Notes under the pieces: generated by a model
Database searches by the model: none
Told to the model about the DNA's origin: nothing
The model's input: the letters and a program-made list of their open reading frames with translations, nothing else
Source: an uncultured Draconibacterium sp.
GTDB taxonomy: Bacteria > Bacteroidota > Bacteroidia > Bacteroidales > Prolixibacteraceae
NCBI RefSeq assembly: GCF_963674925.1
Contig: NZ_OY771647.1
Location: 1,627,501 to 1,691,500, forward strand
Direction of reading: 5' to 3'
Length of the DNA stretch: 64,000 bases
Made by a program: the position numbers and the translations under genes
Shown here: in pieces, positions 13,571-22,978 of the stretch
How the letters are laid out: each line of letters begins with the position of its first letter
Position numbering within the stretch: the first letter of the stretch is position 1

Positions 13571-16276
13571 TTATTTCCACTCCGGAAGAATACACAACGC
13601 ACTACGTTTTCTTAACTGTTCCTCAAAGTCGTCAAGAGTGGCTTGCATAATTTCCGAGTCGTCATCGTGGCAGGTAAGGCAGGCACCAACGGTTAAAATA
13701 GCTTGTTGTTGATCAACACTTAGCGGGGATACATTGGAGCGCGTAGCCACTTTCCCGGTTCTTGTTTGCAGAAAATCTATCCATGCATCTGCGGGCAACC
13801 CGTCGTTTTTGTCGCGTTGGTAAAGTGCAGTAAAAGTCCACTTACCTTTTCCATTGGCAATTTCATATTTCAATTCTCCCTCGCCGTAACCCAGTGCCAG
13901 CGAGCTATTGTGGCAGCTTTTGCAATCTCTTCCTTCTTTGGTGGTTGTGTGCGGTGCAACCGGCGCATACAAACGATGAAAAATAGTTGAATTATCCGTA
14001 TCGTCGGTATAAGTACTTTTGTCGATGGTTAAAATCATGCCCGGTGCAACGGGAATTACCTCTGATTTTTCGCCCTCATTTCTTACACCCAGCGAAGGAA
14101 GTTTGGCTTCATATTCACCAAAAAATTCTACCCAGCCTCCGGTTTGCTCTTTTTGGGCCACCATGTTGTACGATGGCTCGTTCGGATCATATTCATTATG
14201 GCAGCCAATACAAGTTGGCACCCACGACGAATGACAGCTTGAGCAGGCCAGATCGGAGTGAGCATTACTTCTTGTACATACTTCCGCCGGGCGGGTTAAG
14301 GCCATTTTTATGTTGCTGTTTTTGGTTTGTAAAAAGGCCGTGTCGTTTTCAACAAAAGTATTTACCAATGCATGGTTGTGCTTGCCGGTTACCAAAAATT
14401 CTTTCCCTGAAATATTGCCAAGTCGTAAAGCCGCGATAATTGCCGATTCATCGTCAAGGTTTTCGGCTTTTATCGTTTTAGCGTCGCCATCAAAATGACA
14501 ATCAATACACTGCACATCAGCCTGGTCTTCCTGGTGGGCATAAAGTGTTCCGTCGCCCATCACTTCGTAGGAGTGGTGACAATCGATACATTCCATTCCC
14601 AGCTTATGATGTACATCTTGCTGCTTTTTTACAAATACGCGTTCACCCTCTACTAATCGGTAATTATCGTCGTTAGCAGGCAATTGTCGCGCTTCAAGTG
14701 TTGTTTCATGCCAGCCTTCGTAGTTGGTCGAAATTCTTCCGGAACGGCTGTGGCACCCAAAACAGTGGTTGTTGCTAATGGCCAGACTCACCGACGGGTG
14801 TGCATTTACGATGGTGTCTTTAACCATGGCAAGCGCAGCTTCTGCTTCAGTGCTGTAATTCAGGTGGCAGGCCAGGCAACCTCCGCCACGGCTTCTTTCA
14901 TCAACAGGGCCATATTCTGTTTTCGGATTTCCAAGATGGCAGCGAACACATAAATTACGCAGATGCTCGTCGGCAGCCGAATTGCCAAGATGGTGCACAT
15001 TGGCCAATTCATCCGGATTATCCTGCTCGTTAAAAACAAAACGATCAACACTGATCATTCCGCTCAGAGTGGCCATTAAACCGGTGGGTACACGCTCAAC
15101 AATTTGCGGGTGGCACTGTGTAGTTCCGCACGATTGTGGGGCGGTTGCCAGGTTTCCCGGAATAAGGATCATATTGTTATGCGACTGATTCTTACCGGTT
15201 GCAAACGGATTTCCTCCATGACAGGAAACACAGCCAATGGCTTCCGGCGAATGTGAATCAGTAAAACCATGCATTTCGGAGTGGCAGGCCAGGCAGCTTT
15301 CTTTTCGTCCCTGAATAACAGGGGAGGCGATTGCTGTTTCCAACGCAAATTCAGGAGTTAGTTTTACAATTGGCGATTTAAAATTATTCAGTACTTCGTA
15401 ACGGTAATTTTCCTGCCACGGATTTTTCCATTGCCAACGTTCTCCCCTGAAGAATAAACCAATTATCGTTAAAACCAGGTAGAAGGCTGTGAAAACCAAT
15501 AAGCTTCTTTTACTGAGAAACATAGTTTTCCCTTTCGCCGAATTAACGAGGTAAAGCAAGACAAGTAAGATCAGAAAAATCAGTAACGACCAGGCGGGGT
15601 GGCTCAACCAGTGCAATATTTCCTGGAAGCCTACGAAGTACCACGGGCCTTTTACCGCAGGATTCAAATTGTCGTGCAACGGTGCACTGAATAGGTAACT
15701 AAATGCTAAAACGCCAATGCCCGAAACAACAAAATCAAGAACAGGCGGCCAGTATTTTCTTCGGCTGTGCTCAATCATTATTACGGCAATAAAAACCGTA
15801 AATGTGGCAATATGGTGCACATAAATTAACTGGTAACTTTCAGGATGGCCAAGCAATGAAAAAGCCAGCGATTCGCCAATTAACGGAACACGCTCTGCCA
15901 GTGTCTGTAATATTTGTCGGGCCTGCTCGCTGTCGGAATCGCCTTTCAGCAGAAATCCGGTAATCATTGCCAGGAATATGATTAAAACACCAATGCTTAG
16001 CCTGAATGCCATCCCTTTTTTAAGGCCGATTGTTTCTTTGGAATGAAAATGATCATAAAGGTGAATAAGACTGAAAATAAGGAAGAGCTGCGAGCTCCAG
16101 TAATGGTAGTTGCGGATGAGTGCTGCCCACGGGTTGGTGACGATCATCGTGCTTACACTCAGGTAAGGCGACTCAACATTAAAAGGAACGGCAAGCAAAA
16201 TCCCGGATAAAATAACAAGCCAGAACAGAGCCACTGCCACTGTTCCAAAAGTCGTTTTATCATTCTTCTTTGCCAT
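13571..16276 (-). CDS. Cytochrome b fused to a 12-site multihaem cytochrome c
   Basis: 901 residues. Residues 1-280 are a cytochrome b: eight or so membrane helices, haem b ligands His58/His72 (HX13H) and His155/His170 (HX14H), and KGPWYFVGFQE at the quinol-site position usually written PEWY. Residues 320-875 face the periplasm and hold 11 CX2CH haem c sites (first Cys at 328, 349, 443, 467, 505, 563, 590, 678, 689, 785, 866) plus one CX4CH site (Cys383-Cys388-His389). It follows a Rieske gene by one base, so together they resemble a bc-type quinol oxidoreductase whose cytochrome c is replaced by a long haem wire. Quinol oxidation with periplasmic electron delivery is the likely role; partner unknown. 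Confidence 0.88.
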   Translation of the reverse strand: MAKKNDKTTFGTVAVALFWLVILSGILLAVPFNVESPYLSVSTMIVTNPWAALIRNYHYWSSQLFLIFSLIHLYDHFHSKETIGLKKGMAFRLSIGVLIIFLAMITGFLLKGDSDSEQARQILQTLAERVPLIGESLAFSLLGHPESYQLIYVHHIATFTVFIAVIMIEHSRRKYWPPVLDFVVSGIGVLAFSYLFSAPLHDNLNPAVKGPWYFVGFQEILHWLSHPAWSLLIFLILLVLLYLVNSAKGKTMFLSKRSLLVFTAFYLVLTIIGLFFRGERWQWKNPWQENYRYEVLNNFKSPIVKLTPEFALETAIASPVIQGRKESCLACHSEMHGFTDSHSPEAIGCVSCHGGNPFATGKNQSHNNMILIPGNLATAPQSCGTTQCHPQIVERVPTGLMATLSGMISVDRFVFNEQDNPDELANVHHLGNSAADEHLRNLCVRCHLGNPKTEYGPVDERSRGGGCLACHLNYSTEAEAALAMVKDTIVNAHPSVSLAISNNHCFGCHSRSGRISTNYEGWHETTLEARQLPANDDNYRLVEGERVFVKKQQDVHHKLGMECIDCHHSYEVMGDGTLYAHQEDQADVQCIDCHFDGDAKTIKAENLDDESAIIAALRLGNISGKEFLVTGKHNHALVNTFVENDTAFLQTKNSNIKMALTRPAEVCTRSNAHSDLACSSCHSSWVPTCIGCHNEYDPNEPSYNMVAQKEQTGGWVEFFGEYEAKLPSLGVRNEGEKSEVIPVAPGMILTIDKSTYTDDTDNSTIFHRLYAPVAPHTTTKEGRDCKSCHNSSLALGYGEGELKYEIANGKGKWTFTALYQRDKNDGLPADAWIDFLQTRTGKVATRSNVSPLSVDQQQAILTVGACLTCHDDDSEIMQATLDDFEEQLRKRSALCILPEWK

Positions 16277-16277
16277 T

Positions 16278-16670
16278 TTATCCTTTAATTGTTATTGATT
16301 TTCCGTCGTCGGAAACCGATGAGTCGAGTATTGTAAGGTTCTTGTATGCCGGTCCTTTAATAACCTGTCCCTGCAGATCGTATTCCGAACCGTGACAGGG
16401 ACAAACCAGTTTCCCGTTTTCCGTTTTATCAATTTTACATCCCAGGTGGCTGCAATGTGATGAAAAAACCCTTGTTTGATTAGCTGAATTTACAATAATG
16501 TATTTATCGAAAAACTGCACTTCCCTGTTCCTGTTCAGCGGAACTGACGCTTCTTCTGCACCGGAAGTTGCAATATGTTGGAGCGTTAATTTATTCCAAA
16601 TGAATGCAAAAAACGAAACAAATCCTACCGCCACTATTTTCAAAAAAACTCTTCGGTTTTTGGTTTTCAT
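16278..16670 (-). CDS. Rieske 2Fe-2S protein
   Basis: 130 residues. An N-terminal membrane anchor (FLKIVAVGFVSFFAFIWN) follows a basic start (KTKNRR), so the head is periplasmic. The two Rieske boxes are complete: CSHLGC (Cys73, His75, Cys78) and CPCHGS (Cys90, Cys92, His93), giving the cluster ligands and the stabilising disulfide. GSEYDLQGQVIKGPA completes the fold. It is short for a bc1 Rieske, similar to minimal ones paired with cytochrome b. The cytochrome b/multihaem gene follows after one base, so they form one complex. Confidence 0.93.
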   Translation of the reverse strand: MKTKNRRVFLKIVAVGFVSFFAFIWNKLTLQHIATSGAEEASVPLNRNREVQFFDKYIIVNSANQTRVFSSHCSHLGCKIDKTENGKLVCPCHGSEYDLQGQVIKGPAYKNLTILDSSVSDDGKSITIKG

Positions 16671-17234
16671 CCGTGTTTTCTTTGAGACAAATTTAATAAT
16701 TTGAAAATACCGGGAGTCTAAAATTTTTTCTGTTTAATAAAACTGAAGAAAGTGCGCTAAGTCACAGAAAACTATTAAATCAAACTTTATATCCAAATGA
16801 ATCAAAAAAACAACGATTTAGTAGGAGTGCACATATGTTAAAGAACTTATTTGCATTTCAGGTTCAGTTCTAAATTATAATTAATTTTAGTTGCTTGTTT
16901 AGCGATTCTCTAATTCTTTATATGTAAGCAATATAGGTTCTGTGGATGGTTGATTTGTACGAAGCGAAAGTGCTTATTTTTAATGGTTTCAAATTAAGTA
17001 TTTAAGCCACCAAAATATAAAATCATTTCTATATTTGCCCGATATCTAAAAATATAGATATTTATATATGAATAACTGTAAAAAGATGCTAAACTCTTAT
17101 TCTCCAGCTCTTTTAAAAAAACAGTTTTAGGGAGAAGTAGAAAAGTGACAAGGTCAAAATAATATTAGAAAGATAAATAACCATGTAAGATAGCAAGTTA
17201 CATGAGTTACCATTAAAATAAACTATTTAGACGA
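16671..17234. other. Long divergent intergenic region (564 bases)
   Basis: A+T-rich region between the minus-strand Rieske gene and the plus-strand molybdoenzyme operon, so it must hold both promoters. TATATTTG at 17030-17037 fits a Bacteroidota -7 element for the plus strand, giving a leader of about 190 bases. ATATCTAAAAATATAGATAT just after it (17042-17061) is an inverted repeat. I see no gene, no clear Fnr-type palindrome and no recognisable riboswitch. Confidence 0.5.
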
Positions 17235-19490
17235 ATGAAGACAAGACGGGATTTTATCAAAATTTCAACTGCCGGTGCCGGAGCTGCAGCCATAAGTTTT
17301 AAAGCTTTTGGATCAAAAGGTTTCGGGCTCTTCGAATCGAAGACGGAAGGACCGGTAAGTGATGAGGATCTTACTCCGTATCCAACTTATTGCGAAGTAT
17401 GTTTTTGGAAATGTGCTGCGTGGGCTTATGTCGACAAAAGCGGAACAATACGAAAGGTTGTTGGTAATAAGAACGATCCGCATTGTAACGGTCGTTTGTG
17501 TCCGCGAGGTACGGGCGGTGTTGGTATGGTTTACGATGAAGATCGTTTAAAAACACCGCTGATAAGAGATACGCGTAAGGATGGAACTCAGTATTTCAGG
17601 GAAGCTACCTGGGACGAGGCGCTGAATAAAGTTGCCGATAAAATGAAGGAAGTGAAAGAGAAATACGGTCCTGAAGCTTTTGGTTTATTTAATCACGGAA
17701 CTCCCGGAGGTCATTTCCACCACTTGTTGCGCGCGTATGGTTCGGAAAGTAATGCGGAGCCTGCGTTTGCCAATTGTCGTGGACCACGTTCATCGGCGTA
17801 CTTCTCAACTTTTGGTGCTTATGTAGGTTCGCCGGAATGTACCGATATCAGAGATACCAAGTGTTTGGTGTTAATTGGTTCGCATCTGGGCGAAAATATG
17901 CACAATTCGCAGGTGCAGGAAATGTCGGATGCCATTGACAACGGTGCAACTATCATCACTGTTGATCCACGTTTTTCAACGGCAGCAGCGCATTCAAATC
18001 ACTGGTTGCCGATTAAGCCTTCTACAGATATTGCCCTGTTAATGGCATGGATTCACGTGTTGATTTACGAAGGTTTATACGATAAAGATTACGTTGAACA
18101 ATATACATTCGGTCTTGATTATTTAAAAGACCATGTAAAAAATATGACTCCGGAGTGGGCTTATGGCATCACTACCATCGAGCCGGAAGAAATTAGAAGA
18201 ACTGCACGTGCGATGGCTGACGCAGCTCCTGCGGTAATTATTCACCCGGGACGCCACGTGGTTTGGTACGGCGACGATACACAGCGCGGTCGTGCCATGG
18301 CAATTCTAACTGCCTTGTTAGGCTCATGGGGAAAACGCGGAGGACTATATTTCCCTGAAGGCGTTTCTGTACCTGCTTACCCACACCCGCATTTCCCTGA
18401 ACCAAAATGGACATGGAAAGACTGGAATGAAGACAGGTACCCGCTGGCAACAATGGGAATTACTACCGAGGCTTTAAAAGCTTCTATTCCAAGATACAAT
18501 TATAAACACCAGCTAAAAGCATGGTTGGTGGCCGGTACAAACCTGCCGCTGTCGATGCCGGATAAACCATTGTTTAAAGAAGCTGCTGATTCAGTTGAGT
18601 TTATCGCAGTTATGGATACCATGCCAATGGATATTACCGGTTATGCCGATGTGGTTTTCCCGGAAGCAACTTACCTCGAGCGTTACGATGTAATTCGTTC
18701 TGCCGCTAACCGCGAGCCAAATATTGCATTGCGTATGCCGGCAATCGAACCAAAATACGATTCGAAACCGGGTTGGTGGATTGCTAAACAAATAGGTGAA
18801 CGTTTGGGCTTGCACGATTATTTTAACTACGATGATTATTCGGAAGTAATCGACTGGCAGCTAAAACAACTGGGTACTTCGCTGGAAGAAATGAAGAAAA
18901 TTGGTGTTAAAAAATATCCGCGTAAAAGTGGCCCGCTTTATTTGGGCGATGGCGAAGACTATAATTTTAATACCACAACCGGAAAAATTGAACTGTATTC
19001 CGTTGATTTTGCCGACCACGGTTTTGATGCCATTCCAAAGTATACGAAACATCCTGAGCCGCCACAGAATTTCTACCGTTTGATCTATGGTCGTGCGCCA
19101 ATGCATACGTTCAGCCGTACATCGAACAACCCGAATTTATCCGACCTGATGAGTGAAAACAGCGTTTGGGTAAATCCAAAAGTTGCCGACTTATGGGGAC
19201 TGAAAACCGGACAGGAAGTATGGTTGAAAAATCAGGACGATGCCATCACATCATTCCCTGTTAAGGTGCGGGTAACCGAACGAATTCGCTGGGATTCGGT
19301 GTATATGGTTCACGGATTTGGACATAAAAACAAAAAACTCTCGAGGGCTTTTGGTAAAGGAGCTGCCGATACCGAAATGATAACCAATGTTGCCGTTGAC
19401 CCGATTATGGGCGGTACCGGAATGAGAGGAAACTTTATAACATTTTTAACAGAAGATCCTGCACTGGAAGAAAAGGAGGTTAAAGCATGA
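17235..19490 (+). CDS. Molybdopterin oxidoreductase, polysulfide/thiosulfate-reductase-like catalytic subunit
   Basis: 751 residues. The N-terminus is a twin-arginine signal (TRRDFIKISTAGAGAAA), so the enzyme is periplasmic. A [4Fe-4S] site is formed by Cys53, Cys56, Cys60 and Cys89 (CEVCFWKC ... CPRG), and Cys181 in FANCRGPRSS is the expected Mo ligand. The bis-MGD binding domains follow and the C-terminal beta barrel is complete, at normal length for the Psr/Phs group. The following genes encode the FeS and NrfD partners, making a Psr/Phs-type quinone-linked complex. Substrate (polysulfide, thiosulfate, tetrathionate) cannot be fixed from sequence; the sulfur-transport and rhodanese-like genes downstream favour a sulfur compound. 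An arsenic or selenium oxyanion role is less likely from context. Confidence 0.88.
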   Translation: MKTRRDFIKISTAGAGAAAISFKAFGSKGFGLFESKTEGPVSDEDLTPYPTYCEVCFWKCAAWAYVDKSGTIRKVVGNKNDPHCNGRLCPRGTGGVGMVYDEDRLKTPLIRDTRKDGTQYFREATWDEALNKVADKMKEVKEKYGPEAFGLFNHGTPGGHFHHLLRAYGSESNAEPAFANCRGPRSSAYFSTFGAYVGSPECTDIRDTKCLVLIGSHLGENMHNSQVQEMSDAIDNGATIITVDPRFSTAAAHSNHWLPIKPSTDIALLMAWIHVLIYEGLYDKDYVEQYTFGLDYLKDHVKNMTPEWAYGITTIEPEEIRRTARAMADAAPAVIIHPGRHVVWYGDDTQRGRAMAILTALLGSWGKRGGLYFPEGVSVPAYPHPHFPEPKWTWKDWNEDRYPLATMGITTEALKASIPRYNYKHQLKAWLVAGTNLPLSMPDKPLFKEAADSVEFIAVMDTMPMDITGYADVVFPEATYLERYDVIRSAANREPNIALRMPAIEPKYDSKPGWWIAKQIGERLGLHDYFNYDDYSEVIDWQLKQLGTSLEEMKKIGVKKYPRKSGPLYLGDGEDYNFNTTTGKIELYSVDFADHGFDAIPKYTKHPEPPQNFYRLIYGRAPMHTFSRTSNNPNLSDLMSENSVWVNPKVADLWGLKTGQEVWLKNQDDAITSFPVKVRVTERIRWDSVYMVHGFGHKNKKLSRAFGKGAADTEMITNVAVDPIMGGTGMRGNFITFLTEDPALEEKEVKA

Positions 19491-20020
19491 GATATGCAAT
19501 GGCGATCGACACAAAAAAATGTGTTGGGTGTGGCGACTGTGTAGTGGCCTGTCAAACAGAAAATAATGTACCGCATGGTTACTGTCGCGACTGGATTGTT
19601 GAACGCGTTGACGGAACTTACCCAAGTTTAAGTCTTGAATTTCGTTCGGAGCGTTGTAATCACTGCGATAATTCTCCGTGTGTACGGTGTTGTCCAACCG
19701 GGGCAAGTCATATCGAAGAAGGTGGAATTGTTACCGTAACTCACCATAAATGTATTGGTTGTGGTGCCTGTATTCAGTCGTGCCCATACGATGCACGTTA
19801 CTCGCATCCTGATGGTTATGTTGATAAATGTACCTTCTGTTTGCACCGCGTTCAGAAAGGACAAAATCCTGCCTGTGTTGATGTGTGTCCAACCAAGTGT
19901 TTGCATTTTGGCGATTTGGACGATCCGAACAGCGATGTTTCGCTGGCCATCAAAGACCGTTCATGGAAAGTACTGGCACCCGAAGCCGGAACAAAACCAC
20001 AATTGTATTTTCTAACCTAA
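19487..20020 (+). CDS. Four-cluster ferredoxin-type electron-transfer subunit (PsrB/NrfC-like)
   Basis: 177 residues, overlapping the catalytic gene by four bases (ATGA), which suggests translational coupling. Four cysteine groups for four [4Fe-4S] clusters are visible: CVGCGDCVVAC, CNHCDNSPCVRCCP, CIGCGACIQSCP and CTFC...CVDVCP. This is the standard wire between a Mo catalytic subunit and an NrfD membrane anchor. It has no signal of its own, so it would be exported in complex with the twin-arginine-tagged partner. Confidence 0.95.
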   Translation: MRYAMAIDTKKCVGCGDCVVACQTENNVPHGYCRDWIVERVDGTYPSLSLEFRSERCNHCDNSPCVRCCPTGASHIEEGGIVTVTHHKCIGCGACIQSCPYDARYSHPDGYVDKCTFCLHRVQKGQNPACVDVCPTKCLHFGDLDDPNSDVSLAIKDRSWKVLAPEAGTKPQLYFLT

Positions 20021-20030
20021 TTCGTGAAAG

Positions 20031-20972
20031 ATGAAAGAAGAATTATTTGTAAGCGGACGAAATATACCGAACATCGATCCATACCTTAATATATGGCACT
20101 GGCAAATTCCACTTTATTTGTTTTTAGGTGGTTTGGCTGCCGGTATATTGTTTTTTGCCGGATACTATGTGGTCAGGGGAAAAGAGAAAGAAATGAAGAC
20201 AACCGTAAAAATTGCGCCAATCATTGCTCCAATTGCACTGATCCTTGGTCTGTTTGCGCTGTTCCTTGATTTGAAACATAAACTTTTCTTTTGGCAATTA
20301 TATACAACCATCCGACTGGAATCGCCAATGGGTTGGGGAGCCTGGACATTAATGATCATTACTCCAATTTCGTTTATTTGGGTGGCCAGTTATATGAAAG
20401 AACTGGTGCCGGGCTGGCACTGGAAATTTGATTTTCTGGAGAAGTTCGAGGCTTTTGTTATTAAAAAGAGAGTAGCTCTTGCGTGGATCATGATGATTTA
20501 TGCGATTATTCTGGGTGTTTATACCGGAATTTTACTTTCTGCATTTAACGCGCGTCCGTTGTGGAATACATCCATTCTTGGGCCACTATTCCTTGTTTCG
20601 GGATTTTCTACCGGACTTGCAACCATTATCTGGATGAGTAAAGATGCCAACGAAAGGAAAATATTAAGCCGGATCGACCTTGTTTTTATTTTCATCGAAA
20701 TCTTTCTGATCGTTCACCTTTTTATGGGATTTCTGGCCGGTTCGGAAACAGCTATCGAAGCTGCCAATTTATTCCTGGGCGGAGAATTTACCGTAAGTTT
20801 CTGGGTATTTGTTGTGGCCATCGGATTGATCTTTCCGGCCTTATTCGAGACTTTAGAAATTTGGGGAATGCATGTACCAAAATGGTTACCTCCGGTAATG
20901 ATTTTATTTGGTGGTTTTATGTTCCGTTTCATTATGGTTGAAGCCGGACAAATTACACGTTATCTCTATTAA
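20031..20972 (+). CDS. NrfD/PsrC-family quinone-binding membrane subunit
   Basis: 313 residues with eight to nine hydrophobic helices, the normal size of the NrfD/PsrC family. The opening NIDPYLNIWHWQIPLYLFLGGL and GWGAWTLMIITP are family signatures. It would anchor the Mo/FeS pair to the periplasmic face of the inner membrane and exchange electrons with menaquinone. It carries no haem ligand pattern. Third gene of the operon, 10 bases after the FeS gene. Confidence 0.93.
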   Translation: MKEELFVSGRNIPNIDPYLNIWHWQIPLYLFLGGLAAGILFFAGYYVVRGKEKEMKTTVKIAPIIAPIALILGLFALFLDLKHKLFFWQLYTTIRLESPMGWGAWTLMIITPISFIWVASYMKELVPGWHWKFDFLEKFEAFVIKKRVALAWIMMIYAIILGVYTGILLSAFNARPLWNTSILGPLFLVSGFSTGLATIIWMSKDANERKILSRIDLVFIFIEIFLIVHLFMGFLAGSETAIEAANLFLGGEFTVSFWVFVVAIGLIFPALFETLEIWGMHVPKWLPPVMILFGGFMFRFIMVEAGQITRYLY

Positions 20973-20989
20973 AAATAAACTATACTAAT

Positions 20990-21526
20990 ATGAGTTCAGA
21001 ACAAACAAATATAAACGAACCGAAATACATCAACCCATACCTGGGCGGTGTTTTACTCGGATTACTGGTTCTTGTAACTGTATTTATTACGGGCCGCGGC
21101 CTGGGTGCCAGCGGAGCCATTAAAAGTGCAGTTGTAACCACATCAAATTCTATTGCGCCAAAAGCTACTGAGGCAAACCACTACATGGGGCAGTTTCTTA
21201 GCGACGATCATTCGCCAATGTATACCTGGTTGGTTTTCGAATCGCTGGGCGTGTTGCTTGGAGGTATCATTTCCGGTATTGTTTTCGGAAGAATGAAGAA
21301 ATTCAGAATTGACAAAGGCCCTCAGATTTCCAATAAAAAACGACTCATTTTAGCCCTTATTGGCGGAGCTCTTTTTGGATTGGGAAGTCAGTTTGGCCGC
21401 GGATGCACCAGTGGAGCAGCATTAAGTGGAACTGCCACTTTTGCCTTAGGTGGTGTAATTGTAATGTTTGCCATTTTTGGTACGGGGTACGCAGTGGCTT
21501 ACTTTTTTAGAAAATTTTGGATCTAA
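20990..21526 (+). CDS. YeeE/YedE half-transporter, first copy
   Basis: 178 residues with about five hydrophobic helices and the family motif GRGCTSGAALSG near the C-terminus, whose Cys is the sulfur-compound contact in the YeeE (TsuA) thiosulfate transporter. Members with a single repeat are thought to pair, here with the second copy 101 bases downstream. It probably moves thiosulfate or sulfane sulfur across the inner membrane. It lies 17 bases after the NrfD gene, within the operon. Confidence 0.88.
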   Translation: MSSEQTNINEPKYINPYLGGVLLGLLVLVTVFITGRGLGASGAIKSAVVTTSNSIAPKATEANHYMGQFLSDDHSPMYTWLVFESLGVLLGGIISGIVFGRMKKFRIDKGPQISNKKRLILALIGGALFGLGSQFGRGCTSGAALSGTATFALGGVIVMFAIFGTGYAVAYFFRKFWI

Positions 21527-21529
21527 AAG

Positions 21530-21597
21530 AAAGTTGACAGTTAACAGTCGCAGTTAGCAGTAATTTTTGAAAACTGAGACTGGGAGCTGAAACTGAA
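21530..21597 (+). repeat. Stop-codon-proximal dispersed repeat, copy 1
   Basis: GACAGTTAACAGTCGCAGTT begins nine bases after the YeeE stop codon, followed by TAGCAGT and GAAAACTGAGACTGGGAGC. Related sequences in the same orientation to the upstream gene lie after the stops at 33027 and 49297. It sits inside the operon and opens an unusual 101-base gap. Confidence 0.65.
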
Positions 21598-21627
21598 TTA
21601 ATAATAGAATATTAAAAGAAATAAGAT

Positions 21628-22230
21628 ATGGGACCTTTAATTCCTAATGGTGTAATTGGCGGCGGCTGGGATCTTGTTATCGCAATTTTACTTGGAGTCG
21701 CATTTGGATTTATTCTCGAAGCATCCGGTTTTTCTTCTTCAAGAAACCTCGCCGGCGTATTTTATGGCTATAACTTTGTTGTGCTTCGCGTATTTTTTAC
21801 TGCATTAATCGTAGCAATGGTTGGTCTGTTGTATTTCGATTATGTTGGCTGGCTTAATCTCTCACAGATATTTATTCTTCCAACGTTTTTAACCCCAATG
21901 ATTGTTGGTGGCGTTATAATGGGAGTAGGGTTTGTGTTGGGTGGATTTTGCCCGGGAACCAGCTTTACCGGAATTGCCATCGGTAAACTCGATGCCGTGT
22001 TCTTTACAATCGGACTTTATTTGGGGATATTCGGATTTTCACTGGCCTATCCGCTGTTTGAAGACTTTTTTACCAGCGGAGACCTTGGAAATGTAACGCT
22101 TATGGAAATTACCGGAATTCCGGCACCATACTTTGCCGTTGCATTTACAGTGATGGCACTTGCTGCATTCTGGGGAACAATGTTTGTCGAGAAGCGTGTA
22201 CGTAAAAACATGAAGCAATATAAATTCTAA
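21628..22230 (+). CDS. YeeE/YedE half-transporter, second copy
   Basis: 200 residues with about six hydrophobic helices. It carries GFILEASGFSSSRNLAG at the first repeat and GGFCPGTSFTG in the second, where the Cys is the family substrate-contact residue. With the preceding copy it would make a full two-repeat sulfur transporter. The C-terminus is basic (EKRVRKNMKQYKF) and cytoplasmic. The pairing of YeeE halves with a Psr-like reductase and rhodaneses points to sulfur trafficking between periplasm and cytoplasm. Confidence 0.88.
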   Translation: MGPLIPNGVIGGGWDLVIAILLGVAFGFILEASGFSSSRNLAGVFYGYNFVVLRVFFTALIVAMVGLLYFDYVGWLNLSQIFILPTFLTPMIVGGVIMGVGFVLGGFCPGTSFTGIAIGKLDAVFFTIGLYLGIFGFSLAYPLFEDFFTSGDLGNVTLMEITGIPAPYFAVAFTVMALAAFWGTMFVEKRVRKNMKQYKF

Positions 22231-22339
22231 ACGACTGAAAGAGATGAAACGACCATGAGAAAAACTTTCACACAAACGCGAATGACTATAATCATGGGAG
22301 TTCCATCTGTTACCTTAAAGAATAAAAAAATTTAAACAG

Positions 22340-22951
22340 ATGAATAGAAACTATATTTTACTAACCATTTTAATGCTTGTGTTGGCGGTAGGAACCTTGT
22401 TTCTGACAAGTGATGATGAGCCAAAACAAATTGCCCCTGAGGAATTACTGCAGGAAATTATTCAACCTACACGATATGTAACAACCGACCAGGTGGCTAA
22501 GATGATCATTCAGGGCGATCCGTCGTTGTTAATGGTTGATGTTCGTCCGGCAGATGAGTATGCCGAATATGCATTGCCGGGCTCCTTAAATATTCCGCTC
22601 GAAGATCTGCTAAACGATGGAAACCTCTCGTATTTTGGCGTTCCCGGAATGAAAGTGGTATTTATTTCCAACGACGATATCAGGGCCGATCAAACTTGGG
22701 TACTTACCAAACGTTTGGGAGTTGATGGTACTTATGTTATGAAAGGTGGTCTGAACTGCTGGATGCAAACCATAATTGATCCTGCGCAACCTAATGCCGA
22801 TGCACCTTCTGTTGATCATGAACTTTATGCGTTTCGCAAGGGGGCACAAATTTATTTCACCGGTGCCGGGTCGGCAACTCCCGAAGGAGGAGATGTCGAG
22901 GTGCAGGTGCGCCGAAGAGAAAAAACAAGTGTTGCAGCCGGTGGTTGCTAA
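22340..22951 (+). CDS. Membrane-anchored rhodanese-fold protein with Cys-terminated tail, copy 1
   Basis: 203 residues. Residues 4-23 are a signal anchor (YILLTILMLVLAVGTLFLTS), so the domain is probably periplasmic. A rhodanese fold is clear (MVDVRPADEYAEYALPGSLNIPL, written in part; GTYVMKGGLNCW), but the active-site loop where a catalytic Cys belongs reads FISNDDIRADQT, without Cys. After an 80-residue extension the protein ends in VQVRRREKTSVAAGGC, identical to the end of the next protein. A sulfur-carrying role for the terminal Cys is inferred. It starts 109 bases after the YeeE gene and probably belongs to the Psr-like operon. Confidence 0.85.
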   Translation: MNRNYILLTILMLVLAVGTLFLTSDDEPKQIAPEELLQEIIQPTRYVTTDQVAKMIIQGDPSLLMVDVRPADEYAEYALPGSLNIPLEDLLNDGNLSYFGVPGMKVVFISNDDIRADQTWVLTKRLGVDGTYVMKGGLNCWMQTIIDPAQPNADAPSVDHELYAFRKGAQIYFTGAGSATPEGGDVEVQVRRREKTSVAAGGC

Positions 22952-22978
22952 TTTCTAACTATTGAAAAAATTAACAGC

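Noticed and set aside
13571..16276. Octaheme tetrathionate reductase or nitrite reductase
   Set aside because: The haem number (12), the fused cytochrome b and the absence of a CXXCK active-site haem do not match those enzymes.
16671..17234. Molybdenum-cofactor riboswitch ahead of the Mo enzyme operon
   Set aside because: No multi-stem conserved pattern is visible; the region is simple A+T-rich sequence.
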